This document shows, one piece after another, positions 1 to 8,617 of a DNA stretch of 31,126 nt. Source of the DNA: Podochytrium sp. JEL0797. Lineage: Eukaryota; Chytridiomycota; Chytridiomycetes; Chytridiales; Chytriomycetaceae. Numbering within the stretch: the first letter of the stretch is position 1; the number at the start of each line of letters is the position of its first letter. The stretch is from positions 1 to 31,126 of the forward strand of contig JADGJG010000209.1 of NCBI GenBank assembly GCA_027596195.1, in the 5' to 3' direction. The translations under genes and the position numbers were made by a program. The notes beneath the pieces were generated by a model. That model had not been told where the DNA came from. It saw only the letters and a list, made by a program, of their open reading frames with translations, and ran no database searches.

Positions 1-1136
1 TGGTTTTAACTAATTTTTTGCAATTTAATCCCTACCGTTGAAGCGGCTGGATGATGGAAGCGCAGAACACCAACTTGCCCAGCGTCTCAACCTCAGCCAG
101 GACACCCCTAAACATCCCGGCAAAGGGTCTCTGGTCATCTTTGCGAAGCTTCCACGTGAGCTGTTTATCGGTTTGGCGGGCTTCTTGCCGTTCCGTGACA
201 AGACCCTCTGCGCGACTCTGATCTGCAAGGACTGGTGCGTGCTTCTGATTAAGGCTCCTTCGCTGTGGCGATCCATCGAACACTCGAAATTCGCGTCCCT
301 GCTGTCTCGCATTCCAAAGGGTTGTGTCCGACAACTAGGTTTTCGCGGGGAAAAAAAGCCGTCCGACTACTCCAACAAGGAAAAAGAGCATTTCGTTCGC
401 AAACTCGTCAGTTCCGGTCAAAAAAGACTTTCGCCAACTGCACTTCTATGTCCATTTTAAGAAAGAGCAATGCATAAAATCTTCCGGCTTTTCGGCCCGT
501 CGCTGAGGGAGCTGACTTTGACGTTGACGAATATATTCGGATGCCCCGCAACGCAGTCTCTGCCACTGTGACGACTTTGAATATTGAGGAAATATCCGAA
601 GCCTTCGGGTTTGATTGCGTCTTGAAGCGCTTGCCCAACATCGAAACTCTTGGCTTTCAAGTGACAACCCAGGACAGTTTGTGAAGGGCTATTCCCGCTT
701 TCCAGCTTCCACTACGCTCGTCAAGAACCTGGATGTTGGCTTCAATGCCGGGTTTTCGGAACAGATTTCCGATTTCTGCGATCATGTGTGACGAATCTTC
801 CCTTCATTTTTATTTTCGATTGCTGAATGCTGCTCCAAGGTGATTACCAGATTGCCGAATTTGGAGGATCTTTACCTTGCAATGGAGCCCCCCGTCAACC
901 GACCAACCTTGTTCCCAAAGCTCACGTCCAACGCGCAAATGAAGGCCCTCAAGTTCCTGACGTTGGAGAATTTTCATGTGACGAATCGAACCGTGGGCAT
1001 TGTTTCCCCATTGGTGGATTGAAGCGTGTTTCGGTGCTTGACATTCTGGAATTGCGACATCTTGATTGGACTTGCGGTGGAAGAGGGAGTGAACCATGGA
1101 ATCAACGTGGAATGGGTTCAGACGCACAAGAGATGA
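1..1136 (+). pseudogene. F-box/LRR protein gene, frame-disrupted, 5' end outside or unclear
   Basis: An F-box (KLPRELFIGLAGFLP, then DKTLCATLICKDWCVLL and LWRSIE) is readable at about 152-280. LRR-like stretches follow: SLRELTLTL near 505, LKRLPNIETLGF near 625, LVKNLDVGF near 720, RLPNLEDLYL near 850 and ALKFLTLENF near 945. The C-terminus GLAVEEGVNHGINVEW ends at a TGA at 1134-1136. One good intron is visible (786-839, GTGTGA..CAAG), but the reading frame changes at about 420, 476, 545-569, 678, 1018 and 1060. No ATG opens the F-box frame; an ATG at 51 is in another frame, and the first ~42 bases look like an intron end (AACTAAT..GAAG). F-box proteins of this type normally act as SCF ubiquitin-ligase adaptors. 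The density of shifts, unmatched by its neighbours, suggests a decayed family member. Several local sequence errors are the alternative. Confidence 0.7.
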
Positions 1137-1290
1137 ATATTTGGAATTTTGGTATAAGTGGCTTAATTCAATTGTTAAAAAAATCCTTGTTGGCGGCGTG
1201 CCCTTGTTCGGAAATCACTTTGCCGCAAAAAAAAAATCGAGAACTTCGAACAAGCTTTTTTCGAACCAAAACCCCACCTGCAACCCACCC

Positions 1291-3004
1291 ATGGCTTGGA
1301 ATGATCTTGTCCCCGAGGAGAACTATGAGATCCATCGCCTTGTGTTTGCGCTCGGCACCTTCATCACCCTGTTTGGTCTTTTTTCCCTGGTGGTCAAAGG
1401 TGAATCAAACCGTGGCTCGCTTTTCACGTGCGTCTTCTCACAGCCTCTTTCAGATAAGCTGTACATGTCCGAAGCCATGGTTGCCATCCTGTTTGGTGTG
1501 CTGATTGGGCCGCTGGTCGGCGGCGTTTTGACCCCGGTCAGCTGGATTGGTGACGAACACCTCTTCACGCTGGAATTTACGAGGTTTGGGTGCCTTGATC
1601 AGCTTCCGCATTCATTCCTTAATGCTCTTCCAAAACCAGAATCGTTGTGGCGATCCAATGCATGGCTTGTGGTTGCGATTTGCCCGGCAATTATTTGTGG
1701 AAGGAGCGTTGGAGTTTGTTCATGTTGCTGGGACCTGTCATGGCTGTGAAGTGGATCATTACTGCTCTCGGTATTTACTGGATCATGGACTTGCCGATGG
1801 TTTGTTTTTGATCTGCAAGCAAAAAAAACAAACTGACAATCAAAACCGCACGCCAACACATAGCTCGAATCTCTCGTGATTAGCGCGTGCATTACACCCA
1901 CCGACCCAGTTCTTGCCAACAGTATCGTGAAAGGAAAGTTTGCGGAGAAGCACGTTCCTTTGAACGTTCGACTCATTCTTTCAGCCGAGAGTGGCGCAAA
2001 CGATGGACTGGGGACTCCCATCATGCTGCTGGCAATCTACTTTATGCGACTGGTAAACACATTTACCCTATAAATCGTATTGCTAATTACGCAAACAACT
2101 CAGCCTGCCGGGCAAGCGATTGTGGAGTGGTCGTACAAAGTCGTTTTCTATCAAGTCATTTTGTCTGTTCTCCTTGGTGGCGGGATCGCTTATATCGCGA
2201 AACGCGTTCTCAAGAAAGCTGAAAGATCCGACTGGATTGACAAAGAGTCGATTTTATCGTTTTCGATTGCGCTCACCCTGTGCATCGACGGATTGCACTC
2301 TTGGATCGGGAGCGATGATATCTTGGCCGTGTTCGTTGCCGGAAACGTGCTTACATGGGTACGCAAATCGAGATTGCTTCGAAAAGGCGAAACTAATTCT
2401 TGATGCAGGACGAATGGTTCAACAATCAAGTCGCGTCGTCGGCCTTCCAGGAAGTCATTGACGCACTGCTCAACCTGTCATTCTTTGTATTCATTGGCGC
2501 GCTCATGCCATGGCATTCGTTCGATTCTGGCGAGAACAATCTCGATTTCTGGAGATTGGCGCTCCTTGCGCTTTGGGTCATCTTTTTGCGCAGACTTCCT
2601 GTTGTGATGGCCATGTACAAGTGGATTCCAGCTCTCAACAATCGCAATGAGGCCTTTTTCGCTGGGGTGAGTTGTTTAATTTTTAAGCGGACCTCGATGC
2701 TAACCTTTTTCCCCCTCAGTGGTTTGGCCCCATTGGAGCCGGTGCAATTTTCTACGCGCACGTTGCTGTCGTTTATTTCAATTTCCCTGCAAGCCCAATG
2801 ATCCCGATTGTGTTCTTCATCGTGTTGACGAGTGTTGTCGTGCATGGTGGATCTGTGGCCCTATTCCATCTGTCCTTGACGCGAAGCACGTACACCTCTT
2901 GGGAAGAACAAAGACAGGAGATTGTGCGTGCCCGATCGTTTGACCCGCAGCAACACGAAGAACCCAGTGAAGGCACTCCCTTGCTTGTGGAGGTGGCGGC
3001 GTGA
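1291..3004 (+). CDS. NHA1: Na+/H+ antiporter, fungal NHA1/SOD2 type
   Basis: Plasma-membrane cation/proton antiporter (CPA1 family, fungal branch) that exports Na+/K+ in exchange for H+. Seven exons: 1291-1399, 1454-1583, 1640-1799, 1864-2052, 2104-2358, 2409-2666 and 2720-3004, giving 461 residues. The N-terminus MAWNDL is followed by a hydrophobic helix, then [46 protein letters not shown] and [13 protein letters not shown]. The TPTDP and ESGAND motifs hold the acidic residues tied to ion binding in this family. About 12 membrane helices are expected. The cytosolic tail is very short compared with the yeast homologue of nearly 1000 residues. I chose ATG 1291 because the conserved N-terminus begins there; an in-frame ATG at 1096 lies inside the upstream pseudogene. 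An AATAAA sits at 3028-3033. Confidence 0.93.
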
Positions 3005-3118
3005 TATCGCCAGAGTTTTGCTTACTTAATAAACAGCAATGAAGAATTGCATTTTCTGTTTCTTTGATCATAGGCGAGAGAAAGGTAAAAAACCAGTGGG
3101 GTATCCAAGGGTTATTGT

Positions 3119-3134
3119 TTTTTTTTTTTTTTTG
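3119..3134. repeat. poly-T tract
   Basis: An uninterrupted T run of about 16 bases just 5' of the RRP3 start codon. Such T-rich tracts are common in fungal core promoters. Its length could vary between reads or strains. Confidence 0.8.
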
Positions 3135-3149
3135 CTGGGAATCTTGAAC

Positions 3150-5165
3150 ATGACGCTTGGAAAGGCATCCAAAACGAAAGCACCCGCCACGGCACCACCA
3201 CCAAAGCGCAAGGCAGAGGAAGAGGATGAGGAAGACAGCAACGACGATGTCTTTGGTGATCAGGAGGACGACTCCGCAGACGAAGAACAAGTCGAAGATG
3301 TTGACGAGCCAACGCACCACATGATCAAGAGCCAAAAGGACGTCGCCGTCACCACCATCGACGAAGACGGAGAGGAGATTATCCACACCGAAAAGGCCTT
3401 GATCGAACCGGAGGACGAGAATGCGTCGTTTGAATCCTTGGTAACGATCGTCTCGATTCGGGAGTGTGCCGGCTGATTCTGACTCGTATTCTGTAGGGCC
3501 TGATTCCCCAACTCGTTGAAGCTACCGTGACTTTGGGATACAAGAAGCCTTCGGACATTCAAATCAAATCGATTCCATTTGCCCTCCAAGGTGCGATTTG
3601 AAACTCCGCGTTTTTACCCACTACAAAGCTGATACCAACTATCATTTTCCAACCAGGTCGCGATATTATTGGATTGGCTCAAACTGGTATGCATTAACCT
3701 TGCGTTTGCTTGGAATTTGGTGTTCGGTTGTTTACGCCGGTATTTCTCAGGTTCCGGAAAGACTGCCGCTTTCGCGCTTCCAGTTCTCCAGGCTCTGTGG
3801 AACGCGCCACAAGCTTTGTTTTGTTGCGTTATGGCCCCCACTCGGTTTGTTTCTGTTTTCAGTTTCTGCTGAAACGTAGTCCTAAACTCCTCTCCAGTGA
3901 ACTTGCTTTCCAGATTTCTGAAACATTTGAAGCGCTCGGTGTCACTATCGGAGTCCGTTGCGCCGTTATTGTCGGTGGTATGGACATGATGTCTCAATCG
4001 ATTGCTCTCGCCAAGAAACCGCACATTATCGTCTGCACGCCTGGAAGATTGGTGGATCACTTGGAGAACACGAAGGGATTCAACTTGAAGCAATTAAAGT
4101 ACCTGATTATGGACGAAGCCGATCGTTTGCTTGATCTCGATTTTGGGTATGTTGCCTCCGTCTTTGACCTCCCTTGAAATTAATGCTCTTACCGTATACA
4201 GTGCTGAAATCGAAAAGGTTCTCAAAGTTATTCCCCGAGAGCGCAACACTTTCCTGTTCTCTGCCACCATGACGAGCAAGGTCGAAAAGCTCCAGCGTGC
4301 CTCCCTCGTGGACCCCGTCAAAGTCTCCGTCGCAACCAAATACAGCACTGTCGCCACCCTCCTACAATACTACATCTTTTTCCCCTTCAAGCACAAGGAG
4401 TGCTACCTCGTCTACCTCCTCAACGAGCTTGCCGGCCAAACCGCCATCGTCTTCACCCTCACCTGCAACAGCACCCAAAAGCTCACCCTCATGCTCAGAA
4501 ACCTGGGCTTCGAAGCCGTGTGTCTGCACGGTCAAATGTCTCAACCCAAGCGTTTGGGCGCTTTGACCAAATTCAAGAGCGGAGGCCGCAACATTCTGAT
4601 CGCCACCGACGTTGCATCCCGTGGTCTCGATATTCCAGGAGTCGACGTGGTCATCAACTACGATGTCCCCCAAACATCCAAGGACTATATCCATCGTGTC
4701 GGAAGAACCGCGCGTGCGGGTCGCAGTGGAAAGTCCGTGACCCTCGTGACGCAGTATGATATCGAGTGTTACCAGAGAATCGAGCACGCTCTGCAAAAGA
4801 AGTTGGACGAGTACCCACTCGGGACGGAGAAGAGCAGTGTGTTGATGTTGCAGGAGAGAGTTTCGGAGGCGGCGAGATTCGCGCATATGCAAATGAAGGA
4901 GGAGCAAACGAGAGATCGTGGTGCCAATGGGAGAAGAGGGAGGGAAATTGTGAGTGAAGGGTTCGCGAGGGGGAAGGACCAAGATGATGAGGAGAGTGCG
5001 CAGAATCGACTGTTCAAGAAGCCCCGTGCCGATGGTGTTGGTGGTGGAAGAGGTGGCAGTCGCGGAGGACGTGGTGGTGGTCGCGGGCGAGGCGGTGGTG
5101 ACCGTGGTGGAAGAGGTGGACGTGGTGGTGGTGGAAGAGGACGCGGCGGAAGAGGAGCCCATTAA
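3150..5165 (+). CDS. RRP3: ATP-dependent rRNA helicase RRP3 (DDX47), DEAD-box
   Basis: Nucleolar DEAD-box helicase needed for early pre-18S rRNA processing (family knowledge). Six exons: 3150-3440, 3497-3590, 3657-3686, 3751-3844, 3898-4146 and 4202-5165, giving 573 residues. An acidic N-terminus (about 1-95) precedes the Q motif (GYKKPSDIQ), motif I AQTGSGKT (about 136-143), Ia APTRELA, TPGRL, motif II DEAD (about 242-245), [17 protein letters not shown] and [10 protein letters not shown]. The phrases [18 protein letters not shown] and LENTKGF point to RRP3/DDX47 rather than other DEAD-box members. The C-terminus is a long Arg/Gly (RGG) tail, longer than in yeast Rrp3. An ATG at 3039 is in frame, but using it would translate a run of 16 T (FFFFF), so 3150 is preferred. 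Confidence 0.95.
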
Positions 5166-5339
5166 CGAATCAATTAAAATAAGTACCTATTACCTCTTGA
5201 AGTTTCTTCGTAGCACATAGAAATATGGGCCTTGAATCGGTCATCGTCCCCTCCTAATAAGGATGGGAGGTGGGGAACGTCCAAAAAAAAACGAAGTATG
5301 TAAAGGAGACAAAGTCTTTATTGGAAGAGTCTGAGTGTG

Positions 5340-5345
5340 TTTATT
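5340..5345 (-). terminator. AATAAA overlapping the CFAP144 stop codon
   Basis: The minus strand reads AAA TAA A at the end of CFAP144, so the hexamer includes the stop codon. Putative polyadenylation signal. Confidence 0.5.
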
Positions 5346-5859
5346 TCTTCGCCCCGAAAGTCTGTGCGTACGATTTGGTGATGTCGCATTGAACGCGTGC
5401 GTGATTGAATCTCTTGTCAAGAGAACGAAACAATGTCTTTGAGTCCCAACCATACATTTGAGAAGTGGTGTTGGGAACAGGGTATCTTTGTCTTGGCACC
5501 ATTTCGTGAATCTTTGACTTCACGTTGTATTCCTCTGGACAAAAATCGATTTAGTATGGCTTGAAAGTGGAAAAAGTGAGGGGGGCAGCAGACCAACCAT
5601 CTTCTTGCTCTTTATCGGTTGTGCTCAAGTTCATCGATTGAGGATTGTTCATAATCACGAGCTCTGAAATTCAGACACTGCCATTTAGCTTCGCGTTGTG
5701 TTTATCTTCGCACTCACTCGTTTTGACCGAAGGGCTCAACGAGTAGTGCTCATACAGATGATGAACTCTGAGCTCCTTCTTGATTGTCTCAGTTTGGATT
5801 CGGTCATAGAAGATGGCGTTAGTCTTGTCGGTCTCGACGGCGGCAGGAGGGGCTCCCAT
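5341..5859 (-). CDS. CFAP144: Cilia- and flagella-associated protein 144 (FAM183 family)
   Basis: Small axonemal protein; vertebrate members are microtubule inner proteins of ciliary doublets. Exons on the minus strand: 5718-5859, 5598-5663 and 5341-5534, giving 133 residues, close to the usual ~134. The N-terminal half has a helix with IKKELRVHHLYEHYSLSP (family pattern: KELR..L...YS.NP). The C-terminal half has RQRYPVPNTTSQMYGWDS and RRFN-like KRFNHARVQCDITKSY, which match the family signature (KYP.P.T..Q..GWDS.PL, then R.N..R...DIT.Y). Both introns use clean sites (GTGAGT..TTTCAG and GTTGGT..GTCCAG). The stop TAA lies within an AATAAA (5340-5345). It is tail-to-tail with RRP3, and its start lies 55 bp from the end of the epimerase gene. 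Its presence argues for a flagellated life stage. Confidence 0.85.
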
Positions 5860-5914
5860 TTCGTTGTTCTTTCTTCAAAATAATAACAATGGACGCGATT
5901 TTATTTTTTCATTG

Positions 5915-7559
5915 TTACAACTCCGCTGCTTCTGCGATTTTTGAGAGCGATTCGTGTGCGGAAATAAGGTGCCTTTCGAAATCCCGGTCTGGTATCTGAT
6001 TTTTGCGTAACGCATTCATTAATTTTAAAGATAAATAGTATATGCTCTTACCTGCGGCTCCAAGTGAAGCATTTCAAACCGCCACGCATCTTGGCACATA
6101 TCTCGCAACGTCTACGCGAGATTAGCTCCTCTGAGAAGTCGATTAAAATGTGTTAGACGAACCTTCTCCGTTTTCCATTTCAAGTCCTTCATGGCTAGTG
6201 ATGAGTTTGAAATGGCAATTCCGACATCGCCTTCCCTCCTCGGGTGGATTTCAACAGGGATGGTGATTCCGCTGATTTGCTCCACCATATTCACAACCTC
6301 CAAAACACTATGCCCTGTTCCGCATCCAATATTATAAGTCAAGCAATTCCAAGAATGCGTTGTCGCTGTGGGCTGAGACGTTATCTCAGGGCTTTTCAAA
6401 GTCAACAAATGTTCCAATGCCCGAACATGCGAATTCGCCAAATCAGTGATATGCACAAAATCTCGAACAGGAGATCCGTCCGGTGTTGGCCAATCAGTAC
6501 CATAGATTTTAAAGCGATTGGATTTGCCCGCATTCATGGGACCCGCCCTCTTGATTCGTCGAGCGAGTCGCGTGATGATCGGAACGAGATTGGCTGGTTC
6601 ATTGACTCCATTGTTTTCTCCCAAGTGGCCAGATATATGAGCACCTTTTGATGGAAAGCGATGGTTAGTTGGACGGGAACACAATTAAATGCAAAAAAAC
6701 AAAGCGGCTACTTGCCAACAGGATTGAAATAACGCAAAATCGCAGCGCGAAGTTTCACAGTGTCCTTTGACTTTGCATTCATTGCACACACGTCTTTGAT
6801 GATATCTTCAATCTGACTTTTCGTTCGCCCATATGGAGATTTTGGTTTGGTCGGACATTGTTCGTCAACCCCCATAACGCCACCAACAGCATTGAAATCA
6901 CATGCTTGTTCGTCCAATGATTCTCCGTATACGCATGCACTAGAAGAGAACACGAAGAGCGTTTCATTGAGTAAGCTTGCTGCTGAATTCAGGAGATTCA
7001 ATGTAACTCCAAGGTTCATGGTGTAATAATAGAGCGGATTCGCCCATGACTCGGGTACCGATTTAGCGGCTAATTTGCGCAATATTTAGCTATAATTGCA
7101 TGGGAATCATGGGGTGAGCAGCTCCTCACATGCAAAATGGATTACTCCCCAAATATTTGGATGGAGTCGAAACACGTTGTCGACCGCAGTTTTATCAAGA
7201 AGATCGATTTGATGAAATGCATGAATCTTTTTGTTTGAAATCAATTGTGCTTGAATAAGTGAATCTGGTGGAAATGTGTGTTTAGCTTGCCGGACGTACT
7301 TTTGGAAACCCTCGTGGTCAAACAAAAACAAGTTACCTGCAGTCGAATTTGCAAGGTTATCTATGACCACTACTTCCCAGAGCCTTGTGGTGCCATCTTT
7401 TCTGAATGATTCGTCTAGGCCCTGTTCGGGATCACGATCCCGATCACTTCGCAGCAATAGCTCCAAAACAGTGTTTGAACCGATATATCCAGCACCACCA
7501 GCAACCAGTATACAGGAGGTAGAGCACGGATCTGTCGGAGGGCCGTTCAAGCTGTTCAT
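5915..7559 (-). CDS. GALE: UDP-glucose 4-epimerase (SDR extended family)
   Basis: Interconverts UDP-glucose and UDP-galactose with NAD+ in the Leloir pathway. Exons: 7130-7559, 6716-7069, 6163-6644, 6052-6111 and 5915-5995, giving 468 residues. Key sites are the NAD motif GGAGYIG (about 21-27), VVVIDNL, HFASAKSV, the serine motif FSSSACVYG, catalytic YGRTK (Y223, K227), RYFNPVGAH, RDFVHITDLA, NIGCGTGHSVLEV and PRREGDV. It is longer than typical epimerases (340-370 residues) because of charged insertions after the NAD motif and around residues 195-215. The intron at 6645-6715 starts with GC (GCAAGT) and ends with AG; only this junction gives the conserved PVGAH. The start ATG is 86 bp from the divergent centrin gene. 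Confidence 0.93.
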
Positions 7560-7645
7560 GGAATCGAGTGGAATCAACTTGAAGACAATTTCGGAGAGAG
7601 TCCAAAAAAAAAACGCGTCGATCTCCTCGACCCGCAAACAAAAAA
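7560..7645. promoter_or_regulatory. Shared divergent promoter gap between epimerase and centrin
   Basis: Only 86 bp separate the two divergent start codons, so core promoter and leader elements of both genes must overlap here. A-rich leaders precede both ATGs. No clear TATA box is visible. Confidence 0.5.
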
Positions 7646-8542
7646 ATGTCCAGTCCCGCCACCTTGGCCCCGTTATCAACAGCTCGTAAAACACCAACGA
7701 ATGTGAATACGTCACAGAGTGTCGTCCCATCAATCCAGGCCAATAAAGCTGGCCTCAATGCCACAGTTTCAAATTCGTTGAGCCCCCATTCCGCCCACAC
7801 CCTTGCGCCAGCACGCCCGACAGCATCTGCAGCGAAATCAGAGCCCAAGTTACCCCAACCGCCGCAAGCTGAACCAATGAAGCCCAAAAACAAAATCTCG
7901 AAATCGTTGAAACCAAAGCCGAGAATCTTGACGATTTCAGAAGAGCAGGAAGCCGAAATCAGAGAAGCGTTTCAGCTGTTTGATTCGGATGGGTCTGGTT
8001 CAATCACAACCAAGGAGTGGAGGATCGCGATGAAGGCAATGGGGTTTGAACCAACCAAGGAAGAGAACCGACAAATGATTTCAGAGATGGATCAAGATGG
8101 GAGTGGAACTATTGATTATGATGAGTTCTTGGCCATGATCACAAAGCGGCTTGTCAACACCGAGTGAGCCGCGTTTCCGCGATTTCACGCCATTCCCGAT
8201 TGAAACTGAACCAATTGAATAGAGCCAAAAAACAGATGCAGAAACTCTTCTACATAATCAAAGAGGCCTTCGTCCCTAGCCGTATGCGAATTTCCGCATT
8301 TCACATCAAGTACGCGTTTTTATCATACCTTCCCTCTTCCACTCATTATCTAAATACAATCGAAAACTAGAAACATTGCTGATATCGTTGGAGAAGAGTT
8401 TACAGCGGAAGAAATCAAAGAAATGATTGAAGAAGGGGACAAGGACAACGACGGCGAAATCGGCGAAGAGGATTTCATTCGACTTATGCGTCGCTCAAAT
8501 ATTTGGCAGATGCCGCATCGTCCTTCTTCTGCTCCTGAATAA
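7646..8542 (+). CDS. Centrin-like EF-hand protein, N-terminally extended, EF-hand 3 degenerate
   Basis: Centrins are basal-body/centrosome calcium sensors. Exons: 7646-8163, 8223-8309 and 8371-8542, giving 258 residues; ordinary centrins have about 160-175. Residues 1-95 are a Pro/Ala/Ser/Lys-rich extension. EF1 ([12 protein letters not shown], 113-124) and EF2 ([12 protein letters not shown], 149-160) are intact, and [12 protein letters not shown] is the centrin signature. EF4 ([12 protein letters not shown], 225-236) keeps D at positions 1, 3 and 5, with D instead of E at 12. EF3 has lost its acidic loop: the helix [10 protein letters not shown] runs into [17 protein letters not shown] with no calcium ligands. 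The splice choice is set by the need to enter the [13 protein letters not shown] frame. The stop TAA sits in AATAAA (8538-8543). With the nearby CFAP144 it points to a flagellated cell. Confidence 0.85.
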
Positions 8543-8543
8543 A
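8538..8543 (+). terminator. AATAAA overlapping the centrin stop codon
   Basis: GAA TAA A at the end of the centrin gene. The next gene ends 75 bp downstream on the other strand, so the 3' UTR must be short. Confidence 0.5.
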
Positions 8544-8617
8544 TCCCAAATCATGAATAGCTTGTGTGTGGTTTTTAATAATTTTTTCTTCTTTCAGGCT
8601 GCACTTCAAAAAATAAA

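Noticed and set aside
827..1504. 225-codon plus ORF joining the F-box pseudogene and the antiporter
   Set aside because: It runs across the antiporter start in the wrong frame and matches neither gene beyond a short LRR fragment.
4362..5162. 266-codon minus-strand ORF opposite RRP3
   Set aside because: It is antisense to conserved helicase motifs and the RGG tail. Its Ser/Thr-rich composition is the mirror of those codons.
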